Shown here: positions 37,001 through 45,104 of the stretch, one piece after another
Layout: every line of letters starts with the position of its first letter
Numbering within the stretch: position 1 is the stretch's first letter
Notes under the pieces: model-generated
Told to the model about the DNA's origin: nothing
Seen by the model: only the letters and a program-made list of their open reading frames with translations
The model's database searches: none
Position numbers and translations under genes: made by a program
NCBI GenBank assembly: GCA_964016985.1
Contig: OZ024826.1
Coordinates: 60,186,507 to 60,250,506 of the forward strand
Origin: Anodontia alba
Taxonomy: Eukaryota > Mollusca > Bivalvia > Lucinida > Lucinidae
DNA: 64,000 nucleotides
Reading direction: 5' to 3'

Positions 37001-38843
37001 TGTTCCAGCAACAAACAAAACGTCGCAAAACATTCAGTAAACAATAGGAATTCTATATGGAGCATCAGGAAAATAATTAGGAATTTTCTACAAAACCCAA
37101 GGAACTTGTAAAAAAATTATATCATTATGAAAACACGCCTATTCAAATATATAGAAAATTTCACCTCCAAAAACTGAAAAATTTCAGATAAAAAATTATT
37201 ATATTTTTCATATTTCTGCTCAAAACATAGATTGTGGGTACTCGTTAGAACCGCCTCGGAGAGGCGGTTCTAACGCTCCGAGGCGGTTCTAACGAGTACC
37301 CACAATCTATGTTTTAAGCAGATATAAGACAAATAATGTATAACCCTGTAAACCCCAGTTTTTCTATATAAAAGTGGGATTAAAGGGGGTCAAAATTATA
37401 TAGGCATGTTTTCGTGATGTTTGTGAAAAAGTCTACCCGTACATCACCATAGTGCAGATTATATTTCATTTCCTTTGGGATCATTGGGCCTATTGTGATA
37501 TATTTGAAAATGGAGTTCTGCTCATGTATACGCTAGAGGGCGTAAGCAGTGTTGCAAACTTTATTTCTGCTTATGGAGAGTCTCAATTTATGAAGACTTC
37601 CATTTTCTAATCCGTAATTCATTCTTTGTTTCCAAAGGAAATCTTTGTGATGTTTATGCGGTATAATTTCTTATTTTATAAATTTAACAGTGGGGCCCCC
37701 ACCTCTCCCTGTACCAGCTGACCGTTTTGCCTTTTCCTTTCAAATACTTTATCATACTAACATTGTACCGCCTCTTTCAGCATCCACTTTGTTGTCAGTA
37801 TTTTTGATTGTGTTCTTAGCTCTCTTCTTGTTGGGTTTAAGATACTACTTCAGAAGTAAGGCTGTGAACCAAATCTACGCCCCCCGCTCCCCCCCCCCCC
37901 CTATCTAGTGCAAATTGATACAGCCTGGGCAACCCAGAGATCAGGCACTCAGAAGACTACGCTTAGACCAGTTTTATTCGCGCGAACCCTCGGCCCTCGC
38001 CCTCATTTCTGATGCAGCTCCGAATCACAAATATATGTTTAGTTTGCATATAGGTCCTCTACCTCATCTGTGAAACATCACAGTGAAACTCGTATAATAA
38101 ATTAAAACTTTGATGAAACAAAGTAAAGGGCTCAATGACAATCTGAAGCCAGAACACAAGAAAAAAACAAAACAAACAGGACCAAGATGAACCCGACTAC
38201 GGACATTGATAGTCAGGCACTGATCTGAGACAGATTAAAGAGGGAGCCGTCATTTAGTCTGAGGAAACACCCACCATCATGCAATTAAAGATGGAAGCAA
38301 AGTTATCAATCATAATTGGGTTTACATCAAGTATTTAAAGATTTAAAAATAAATGAAGACAGCAAAACATATTTTCAGTGATACATAAATTAGAAATAAA
38401 GCACTTTATATATAAAAATGCATAGGTGAGATCAATGGACTTTTTATATATATTTCAGGGCAGATATTTAATAAACAAACACTGTAGTGACAAAATAATT
38501 GCTTCAGGCAAATAGTGTATATCCTGATAATCCTGCTCGTAACGAGCAGTCTAATCTAGTTCTACACTGTCTGCAAAGCCTATTTTCCGGTTTGCCAATA
38601 TAAAGGGATAAGAAACAGCGCATGAATGCATGACAGTTTTTACAGTAGTACTATACAGGCATACGCCTGCAATGTAAACGATTCTAAAATTACTTACCCT
38701 TGCGAGCAATGAACACCTTAAAAACTGAAAACAGCCGCCCTGTCAAATTTTGTATGACAGACTAGCCAGTTTCGGCCAATTAGACCGCATCAGGGACCCT
38801 CTTATAAAAAAAAAAAAATCCCGGTTAGGGTTTATTAGATAAC

Positions 38844-38925
<82 letters not shown>

Positions 38926-41417
38926 AACCTCAATAGCTCGAACACCAATGGCTCATTTACAATGGCTTACTCGAACTCGTTTTTGAGTCCCTACGAAATT
39001 CTCTCGATACCTCAAGAAAACAAATATTAAGGATTTTTTTTCTTATTCTATCAAGAAATTGTATGTTGTGTGTACTTATTAGAATCGCCTCATCGAGGCG
39101 ATTCTAATGAGTACACTCAACATACAATTATTGTGTAGAATATCGAAACTATCTCCCTAAATTATCGTTATTTGCTACATTTTGTACCTCTGGCGCCACA
39201 ATTAACCCTCAGTGGCTCGAACTACCCATATCTCGAACACATTTCCAAGGTCCCAAAGATGTTCGAGTCATTGAAGTTTGACTGTATATATATATATATA
39301 TATATATATAAAGCCCTGTATTCATGTTTACTCTGTTTACTGAAGCAAATCTTTACGAGTATTGAGGGTAAATATAATAAGCATTTTTATCCCAGTATTA
39401 ACCTTTTTAGCCCTCCAGACCAAAACAGATACCTGTGCAAACAACAGTGTAGACCTAGATGAGACGGCTCTTTACGATATACACTGTCATTTTTTTTTTT
39501 TTTTACTATTCGTTTTATTTTAGACTAAGACCATAGACTTGTCCAAATTTAGGGACGGAATAATCCATTTAAGAAACTCAGGGATGAAAAGGGTTTATGT
39601 CCAACATAAAGGAATATGTTTACTCAGCTGATGATATGATTTATTATATGAATATTATATTTTTATATCTGTACAATATACTGTAAAAATATAATTAACA
39701 TTTTATGAATTTTTAGTAAAAATAATTATTTGAAAACAAGAAGAAAATGAATCTGTCTCGCAAATGAAAGTTTTAAGGGAGCAGGATAGACTTGGTAGAT
39801 ATTTCGTCATGTTTTCACGGGAGACAACTTTTATAACTTTCAGTTTGTTTTTCTGCACACAAGCACTTTCTGAAAAATGGCCCACTGTAAGAGGAAAAAA
39901 ATGCTTCCAAGAGGACAGTAAATTCTTTTTCATAAGAGAAGCAAAATAGTTTTGATAGAGTGCCCCCCACCCCCTCCCACACCCACTAAAACTGTACCAA
40001 TTCTCTTTAACCCTTTCAGCCCTATATACTAAACTGGTGTAGATCCAGATAAGCGGCTCGTAAGGAGCCGTATAATCAGGAATCACACTGTTTACCATTC
40101 TGTTATTGACTGAAACCCATATTAACAACAAAGGATGTGTCCGAATTCAGAGATGGAAGATTCGATTTCAGAAACAAGGGTTAAAAAAACATATCTAAAG
40201 TACAGTGTCTCAAACCACAAAGGTGAGGGATAAGAGATTAGTAAACACCATAGCCATAAAGACCTTATGAATAATCTATAAGGAAGATGGCTTCAAGCAT
40301 GGCATGGCAGATGAATTCAGGTTCGATACAATCTCATTATATTTAACAAATTAACCGGCGAATGCGCGAGTCGTTGAAGCATTCCTCATCACAAAAATAT
40401 GCCTGTATAATTTTGACCCCCTTAAACCCCACTTTTATATAGTAAAACTGGGGTTTACAGGGGTATACATTATTCCTGCTCAAAAACATAGATTGTTGTA
40501 GTCGTTAGAACCGCCTCGCCGAGGCGGTTCTAACGAGTACCCACAATATATGTTTTGAGCAGAAATAAGAAAAATATTAACGTTTTTTATCTGAAAATTT
40601 TCATTTTTTGGAGTTATTTTTTTTTTTTTTTTTTTCTATTATTTGAATAGGCATGTTCTCGTAATGTAAAGAATGAAGAAATAATGCTATCTATAAATAA
40701 TTGACTGGTTTTAATTATCTACATGCAGCTGAAGATTCTTTCAAAAAACTTGAAACAACTCTGGACAATAATACAAATTGCCACACCGCTGAACAATAAC
40801 AAACGTGTTATTGTACAAAGGTATGACCATTTGTATTACTAATTGGTCTGTTGGAGAGAAAATAAATATCAAAACGATTCACCGGACTACGTTTGATGGC
40901 GGTGTACTCATAAGACGCGCATTGCAAAGGTGCTCTCTAATGAGTAACAACAATATATGTTTTTTGTGGGGTAATAAATGAAAATATTCTTGATAGCCCT
41001 CATTTGAGAGCTACGTAAGCGTAAGCCATCGCGTTTTCACTATATAATATGGGAAAATGGGGTGGTTTGGTTATTAAACGCATTAAGGCAGACTTAAGCA
41101 GTAAATAAGCTTGCTAGAAGTAACAATGATTTGAAAAGTTGTTTCAAAAACTGTACAATTCTGACATATAAGACAGACCAATTCATACTCATGTTTTCAG
41201 TATATATTACATATGTATGTGGGAGAATGAGGATACACATTGAATAGACTTATCAATGTAATAAACAGTATTTTACCTGCTGTCTCCACCAGATCTCTAG
41301 CTTATTTCGATCGTTCTCCATTTCTTCCATTTCAAACTGAATAACATGTTGCAGGCCAGCGACAAATGCGGCCGTCACTACAACTACAACAAATAATTTC
41401 AGACCTGCCATGTTCAT
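23220..41417 (-). CDS. GM2 ganglioside activator-like gene (four coding exons)
   Basis: Spliced CDS of exons 41417-41277, 29545-29366, 24192-24016 and 23426-23220; every intron is phase 0 with GT-AG ends. The product is about 234 aa (human GM2A is 193). GM2A proteins are secreted/lysosomal lipid-transfer cofactors that lift glycolipids from membranes for hydrolases such as beta-hexosaminidase. Residues 1 to about 22 form a hydrophobic signal peptide (FVVVVV core). Residues 81-88 read PDPVVVPG, matching the PDPIIVPG block of vertebrate GM2A. Cysteines at about 65, 127, 134, 140, 149, 160, 162 and 207 reproduce the family's eight-cysteine, four-disulfide pattern, with C-x6-C-x5-C-x8-C-x10-C-x-C spacing in exon 3. 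Oddities are a charged 20-residue stretch after the signal peptide, a hydrophobic tail after residue 216, and introns of about 11.7, 5.2 and 0.6 kb full of repeats. Molluscs often carry several GM2A paralogues, so exact orthology is not claimed. Confidence 0.9.
24016..24192 (-). CDS. GM2A-like coding exon 3 (cysteine-rich core)
   Basis: Fifty-nine codons between acceptor TTTGGTTTCAG and donor TCT|GTAAGT. Encodes six of the eight diagnostic cysteines: VPCIGNFGSCYYDNVC, then QCPAALVEIGLNCSCPF. The first four spacings fit the family; the loop between the third and fourth of these cysteines is four residues shorter than in human GM2A. Two N-glycosylation sequons are visible (NVT, NCS). A (TA)n microsatellite ends about 20 bp upstream of the acceptor in the intron. 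Confidence 0.92.
24214..24261. repeat. (TA)n microsatellite at the exon 3 acceptor
   Basis: About 23 TA units ending roughly 20 bp upstream (in the sense of transcription) of GM2A-like exon 3. Confidence 0.95.
24988..25031. repeat. (CT)n-(TA)n microsatellite
   Basis: Compound dinucleotide run in GM2A-like intron 2. Confidence 0.93.
25043..25215 (-). mobile_element. tRNA-derived SINE, second family
   Basis: On the minus strand: TCTAGTGGTGCAGTGGTAAA (A box), AGCGGGTTCGACCTCAGC (B box), then GTGTCCCTGAATAAGACACT, a central motif common in several animal SINE superfamilies. In GM2A-like intron 2. Confidence 0.7.
26091..26375 (+). mobile_element. fold-back MITE family A, copy 9 (GM2A-like intron 2)
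   Basis: Full-length copy with both TIRs, within intron 2 of the GM2A-like gene. Confidence 0.88.
27040..29400 (-). repeat. 35 bp minisatellite founded on the exon 2 / intron 2 junction
   Basis: About 65 degenerate tandem units of 35 bp. Read on the minus strand, a typical unit contains GAGGTGGAGTCCCCTACACA followed by GGTAATGTG. The most 5' unit (minus strand) is the coding end of the GM2A-like exon 2 plus its splice donor. At least 15 intronic units keep a perfect CAG|GTAATG. A poly-T insertion interrupts the array at about 29123-29154. Between about 27370 and 27860 the units are organised in 105 bp trimers. Confidence 0.93.
29366..29545 (-). CDS. GM2A-like coding exon 2
   Basis: Sixty codons preceded by a pyrimidine-rich tract and AG (CTTTATTTTTAG) and followed by CAG|GTAATG. 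It carries the first conserved cysteine (YGWNDCGG), the PDPVVVPG motif and the strand ending VEAPTQ, which aligns with the ...SSPLK region of vertebrate GM2A. The last 31 or so bases of the exon are also the first unit of the 35 bp minisatellite that fills the start of the following intron. Confidence 0.9.
30226..32704 (+). mobile_element. Pearl-like element with ~13 copies of a 166 bp core repeat
   Basis: The marker GAAAATAAGCCCCGCCCCCT (with variants) recurs at about 30501, 30666, 30829, 30996, 31162, 31329, 31495, 31661, 31827, 31993, 32159 and 32327. The left end is AAACAAGAGGACCCTGATGG then CGCTCACCTGAGC. The right end has an ACGG/ACG microsatellite and GCCTTCGGCTCAGGTGAGC, inverted relative to the left end. 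This matches the architecture of bivalve Pearl elements, regarded as non-autonomous Helitron-like elements. In GM2A-like intron 1. Confidence 0.82.
32700..33735 (-). pseudogene. C-terminal reverse-transcriptase fragment and 3' UTR of a retroelement
   Basis: Frame 33700-33295 encodes NYRNKALTAKLLRQGYRYFK...LLQQGISEPEFYGDLVYRF...MRQTACLVV...ASLFNCTT, the conserved C-terminus of an RT-bearing element family I recognise as very common in mollusc genomes. Clade not assigned. It is cut off upstream, with no catalytic YxDD. Downstream lies a 3' UTR-like stretch ending at the GTAAGAGAAAAG block (plus strand), which abuts the Pearl-like element. Fragments of the same 3' region recur across the window. 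Confidence 0.65.
33822..34027 (-). mobile_element. tRNA-derived SINE (S1), copy 4, head missing
   Basis: Retains the body and 3' end (GTGTTGAGGTTTTACGGCCC on the plus strand), truncated before the tRNA-like head. Confidence 0.82.
35229..36668 (-). mobile_element. 5'-truncated non-LTR (jockey-like) retrotransposon with RNase H
   Basis: Minus-strand insertion flanked by the 14 bp target duplication CAAATGGCCCAGGA (35215-35228 and 36669-36682). Coding sequence starts at the truncation point with the post-RT region (IHHQGLRLALGAFRTSPIES). After a one-base frameshift in an A-run near 36270 it continues into an RNase H domain (IYTDGSK, TAEAKAID, IYSDSLS, WLPSHVNIRGNELAD), then a C-terminal segment with cysteines (FCIPC, ITCAEFD), stop at 35404. 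The 3' tail ends in ATCC repeats. It supplies no 5' ORF or endonuclease and cannot move alone. Confidence 0.88.
35404..36650 (-). pseudogene. RT C-terminus and RNase H of the truncated non-LTR element
   Basis: Two overlapping frames: 36649-36242 covers the region between RT and RNase H, and about 36270-35404 covers RNase H and the tail in another frame. The catalytic acidic residues of RNase H (Asp in YTDGS, Glu in TAEAK, Asp in YSDS) and the late Asp in NELAD are all present. Aside from the frameshift I see no stop in the RNase H section, so decay is slight. Confidence 0.85.
37123..37419 (+). mobile_element. fold-back MITE family A, copy 10
   Basis: Full-length; the central CTCCGAGGCGGTTCTAACG is partly duplicated, making the hairpin tip imperfect. 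Within GM2A-like intron 1. Confidence 0.87.
38125..38335 (-). repeat. fragment of the same RT-element 3' region
   Basis: Plus-strand blocks GCCGTCATTTAGTCTGAGG, CATGCAATTAAAGATGGAAG and AATCATAATTGGGTTTACAT match 33300-33385. GM2A-like intron 1. Confidence 0.6.
38525..38610 (+). repeat. family D fragment
   Basis: TGCTCGTAACGAGCAGTCTA followed by AGTTCTACACTGTCTGCAAA. Confidence 0.5.
38847..38925. repeat. (AC)n-(AT)n microsatellite
   Basis: About 32 AC units followed by AT units; it abuts, and seems to have eaten into, the left end of the pogo-like MITE. Confidence 0.95.
38930..39284 (+). mobile_element. pogo-like MITE carrying a fold-back core
   Basis: Ends AACCTCAATAGCTCGAACAC and the complement of GTTCGAGTCATTGAAGTTTG; the outermost bases on the left are replaced by a TA microsatellite. 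A clean family B-type palindrome (39046-39140, centre AATCGCCTCATCGAGGCGAT) sits in the middle. Confidence 0.6.
39395..39590 (+). repeat. family D copy with poly-T insertion
   Basis: GTGTAGACCTAGATGAGACG, then GCTCTTTACGATATACACTG, then a T run and the family tail (CCAAATTTAGGGACGGA). Confidence 0.55.
40010..40190 (+). repeat. family D copy
   Basis: GTGTAGATCCAGATAAGCGG, GCTCGTAAGGAGCCGTATAA and TCACACTGTTTACCATTCTG; the tail resembles the 39.5 kb copy. Confidence 0.6.
40387..40666 (-). mobile_element. fold-back MITE family A, copy 11
   Basis: Full-length, reverse orientation, with an internal poly-T expansion (about 40617-40635). Within GM2A-like intron 1. Confidence 0.87.
40885..41240 (+). 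mobile_element. fold-back family B right half
   Basis: Contains GCTCTCTAATGAGTAACAAC, ATATATGTTTTTTGTGGGG and the family B arm with GAGAGCTACGTAAGCGTAAG and CACTATATAATATGGG. Ends next to GM2A-like exon 1, on its intron side. Confidence 0.6.
41277..41417 (-). CDS. GM2A-like coding exon 1 (signal peptide)
   Basis: Encodes MNMAGLKLFVVVVVTAAFVA and then a charged stretch ending WWRQQ, followed by a CAG|GTAAAA donor. An in-frame TAA lies shortly upstream. ATG at 41417 is the first in-frame start. ATG at 41411 has the better context (AACATGG) and would shorten the protein by two residues. A two-codon upstream ORF (ATG CTA TGA, 41422-41414) overlaps the first start codon. A family A fold-back element begins 177 bp upstream. 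Confidence 0.85.
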
Positions 41418-41593
41418 AGCATTTTAACCATATAAGGAAATCTTCAAAAATGTTTACAATTGATAAATATGTTTTAAGTCATGAGATTAATGTATACTGA
41501 AACAACAAATAAACGCGCAAACCTCCTTCAAACTCGTCTGTTAACCTTACTGACTTTTGATTGATTGTGTTGGGGTTTAACGATACGTCAACT

Positions 41594-41870
41594 CATTATG
41601 AAAACAAGCCTATTCAAATATACTGAAAATTTTACCACCAAAAAATGAAAATTTTCAGATAAAAATTCTGATATTTTTCATATTTCTGCTCAAATCATAG
41701 ATTGTGGGTACTCGTTAGAACCGCCTCGGTGGGGCGGTTCTAACGAATACCCACAATCTATGTTTTGAGCAGAAATAAGAGAAGTAATGTTTCCCATTGT
41801 AAACCCCAGTTTTACTATATAAAAGTGGGGTTTATGGGGGTCAACATTATATAGGCATGTTTTTGTGATG
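41594..41870 (+). mobile_element. fold-back MITE family A, copy 12, near the GM2A-like start
   Basis: Full-length copy 177 bp upstream of the first ATG of the GM2A-like gene, in either its promoter or a first intron. It directly follows a short fragment resembling the 3' end of the SINE described at 3686 (TGTTGGGGTTTAACG, 41569-41583). Confidence 0.85.
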
Positions 41871-42019
41871 CTTGTGGGTCATTTTATGTCGTCTCCCAGA
41901 GAAAGGGAGAAGAGATAGAAGAGATAGTAGAGGAAATGAAAGAGAGGATCAGGTGAGAAAGGAAAATGAATGAAATTTAAGAAACAGAAGAAATAAAAAC
42001 GTACCCCCTCTACCCTTAC

Positions 42020-42160
42020 CTGCTGCAAGGACATTAGGCCTCGCCCAGCTGTAAGCCAATACGTGTTGGACGCCCCAGTGACTAAGACACACGACGCCTT
42101 TGCCTCACCCAACCTCCCGCCCTTCCTAACTAAACACTTAAAGTTATACGTCATTTTAAC
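42020..42160 (-). other. possible 5' non-coding or alternative first exon of the GM2A-like gene
   Basis: A strong donor (GCAG|GTAAGG) ends a GC-richer stretch. A matching strong acceptor (TTATTTGTTGTTTCAG, exon from 41496) lies 79 bp upstream of the first ATG. A second strong donor, CTGG|GTAAGT, is at 43514/43513. No expression evidence. Confidence 0.25.
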
Positions 42161-42398
42161 TGTTCACAGCATATTGCAGACTAGAAGAATATATCATAAT
42201 CTAACGAAAAAACACCAAAAAAAAAAAATACAAAAAATACTGCCATTGTTCTTTCAGAGGAGACTCCTGATATAGATGCCTGTAGGTGGCACATAAAAAA
42301 CTGACAAAGGACATATATTGACCTAATCCAGTAAAAACAACAGAAAGCAAGCAAAATGAGAAAAGAACATGACGCAAGCTGTAAAAAGATACTGAATT

Positions 42399-42468
42399 GA
42401 TCACGAAAACATACCTATATAATTTTGACCCCTTAAACCCCAGTTTTATATAGTAAAACTGGGGTTTT
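42399..42468 (-). mobile_element. fold-back MITE family A, terminal fragment (13)
   Basis: About 70 bp of one terminus (ATAATTTTGACCCCTTAAAC, then the GTTTTA/TAAAAC mini-hairpin). Confidence 0.75.
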
Positions 42469-42469
42469 A

Positions 42470-43795
42470 TCACGGATTGACCAAACGGACTGTTGATAGT
42501 ACACTTAGTAAACCCAAGTACAAACAACAACAGTTCACTAAAACTCATTTATGTATATAAAATAAATACAAAAAAATCACACAATAGTTCGACACTATAA
42601 TTATCAGATTTTCTGGTCTAATACGCATGTCCACAGGCAATGGATGCCGTCACAATTTTTGATTGTCAAATAATCAGTACTCCTCCTATGTAACACTACC
42701 ACATTTTTAACCACTAATATCTCCAGCTTATGAAAATGTTTAACAGTAAAGTGTAAAGTATATGAGCAAATACTTCCTTGTTCACTGTCACACGGCGATA
42801 ATTAAGTTGAATAAACAGGACTGTCAGACGATTCCCTGTAGTAGCTGCCAACCATAGCACAAAACATACACTACTGTATAACCCACAAAACCATGACTGT
42901 CCAGTGGAACCTAGGTTTAAAAAACACAGCATGCTAAGAACATGTTACTCGGCTCAACTCGGATTGGGACGTACATGGTTGCACACAGTGATGCAAAAAC
43001 CACAATACAGCACATAAATATGTTACAACTCACACGGCATTTTCCTGCCACAACTTTATATCATTTATAACGTACCAGCATTTTACTGCCAACAACACGC
43101 CTGTGTAACTGACATTTTCCTGTCAATACTCTACCATAGCGCCAAGACATTTTCCTGTCTTTAATGCGTTAAAAAGATACATGTAATATACGTACACACA
43201 GACATTCTGGTTCTGAATACCTAACTATCATTATATTTAAAAGAAACCGAGCCGATGTAGCTATTCACTACCGAAATCAACCTGCTCGCCCACACCGAAA
43301 GTTGACGTATTAGGGTATAAACAGTGATCTAGTAAATTGTGGATACAGTATGCAGAAAATAGCGGAAAAACTACAAAATGATCCATGCTCTATAACCGAT
43401 CAATTTTCTACTACATATATCGCCACTGCACAGCATTTTAACCACCGAGACACTTTGTTGCATGTTTGCTTCCCATATACGTCATTTCAAGAGAAAATAG
43501 AAAACTGACTTACCCAGAAAGTCAGGGCCGTCCCCTCCAGCTACCATGCAATGTTATCAAATGCAGAAGATGAAAATTTGTATGTAAAATTTTTAAACAA
43601 ATAGAATTGGCAAAATTCAATATGGTCATGTATCCTCTCGCATTGAAATCCAAATCTATTCTGCTACCTGTATAACCGGTTTATCGATATTTAAAACAAA
43701 AACCCACGATTATTAAGTGCGGTAGTGAGTACACACTTTAGTTACTCTCATAAACAATACTAGGTAAAACAACTGATTATAAAATGCAACTGTGA
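42470..43795. other. no gene recognised
   Basis: Upstream flank of the GM2A-like gene. Contains a degenerate CATTTTCCTG(C/T)C-type short repeat (43030-43160) and the donor-like site at 43514. Confidence 0.5.
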
Positions 43796-43799
43796 CAGG

Positions 43800-44015
43800 T
43801 TTACAGGGTCATACATTATGTTTCTTATTTCTGCTCAAAAACATAGATTGTGGGTACTCGTTAGAACCGCCTCGGCGAGGTGGTTCTAACGAGTACCCAC
43901 AAACTATGTTTTGAGCAGAAATATGAAGAATATCAGAATTTATCATCTGATTTTTTTTTCATTTTTTTCGGTGGAAATTTTTTCAATATATTTGAATAGG
44001 CATGTTTTCGTAATG
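43800..44015 (-). mobile_element. fold-back MITE family A, copy 14 (one end missing)
   Basis: Starts inside one arm, retains the palindrome (GCCTCGGCGAGGTGGTTCTA) and the complete other arm. Confidence 0.83.
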
Positions 44016-44283
44016 TACACAAACATTTCTCATGAAGTAACAAGTCTATGTAAAGTAGAGTCAATGTTTCACCATAATATATAGTGAAAGCAAGGTTACG
44101 CAGTTATGCAGAGGTGTACGATACTAAGCTAATTTTCAGCATGTTTCCGTTTATAACTTAATTTGACTTTGATATATTATTTCTACAAATCTTTTATACT
44201 TTATAAATGTCTTAATGTACTAAATAATGAATTTGCTATTATTCGTAAAGCGGATTCCAGAATGAAAAAATGATATATAAGAT

Positions 44284-44352
44284 AAGATGCCCAGGAAATG
44301 CTACGATCACGAAGCACAGCCCTCCCGAGAAACCAAAAGTAGGTGGGATAAG
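44284..44352 (-). repeat. short retroelement 3'-end fragment
   Basis: GCCCAGGAAATGCTACGATC and CAGCCCTCCCGAGAAACC resemble the CAGGGAGTGCCACAATCAC...CAGTCCTTCCCAG end at 32720-32760. Confidence 0.45.
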
Positions 44353-45104
44353 GGACAAATGATGGCAAAACCAACGCCACATATGAAACCACATATACTG
44401 ACCCCCAAAAAGGGTCATCTTGTAACAACCATAAATGTCTAAAAAACGTGGGTTAGTAATGAATTTAAATATGTGTGAAACTACTGATTTATCTTTTCGC
44501 TTTATGATTATTAATAAATAAATGTTATAAATTTGCGTGCATGATAGTAACCGACGTATCCGTGCAAATTGATACTTTTTACATGTACACAACCTGAATT
44601 TCAAGGCGACGTTTCTATTTTTGGGTCAGTATATGTTGATGAAAATTAGTATATTCTTCCATAGATACTTCAGTTTCGAGGTAACGTTCATTTTTAAAGT
44701 AAGATCCAGAAAAGAAAACGTATAGTTTCTCCATTAATTTGTAATTACATCTGATAGTTATATGATACCGAATTAAGAAAAATAGCATTTGTTTTCGCTA
44801 TAAAGTCACGTCTAGAACGCATAACCGCAATACTGGCTACCCATCACAGATGTCCACTTTTTTCTGTCTACATTTCCGGTAGCTTCTTTTAGGAGAATTC
44901 TACTGCATTTGTGAATGTAACGCGACGTCCGAATGAATAATATAAAAAAAAATGCGACGGTATATTCGGTGACATACTGCATTGAAAAGGATCATTTAAG
45001 GAGTTGAATCGGCGGTTTTATGGTCGGGAATTTCGTATACAGTTATATCCTAATTCATAAACCTTCATAGGCGGTTACTTTGTCAGCACTAGATAGAGTG
45101 ATGG
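44353..45104. other. no gene recognised
   Basis: AT-rich DNA without recognisable coding or repeat features. Confidence 0.6.
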
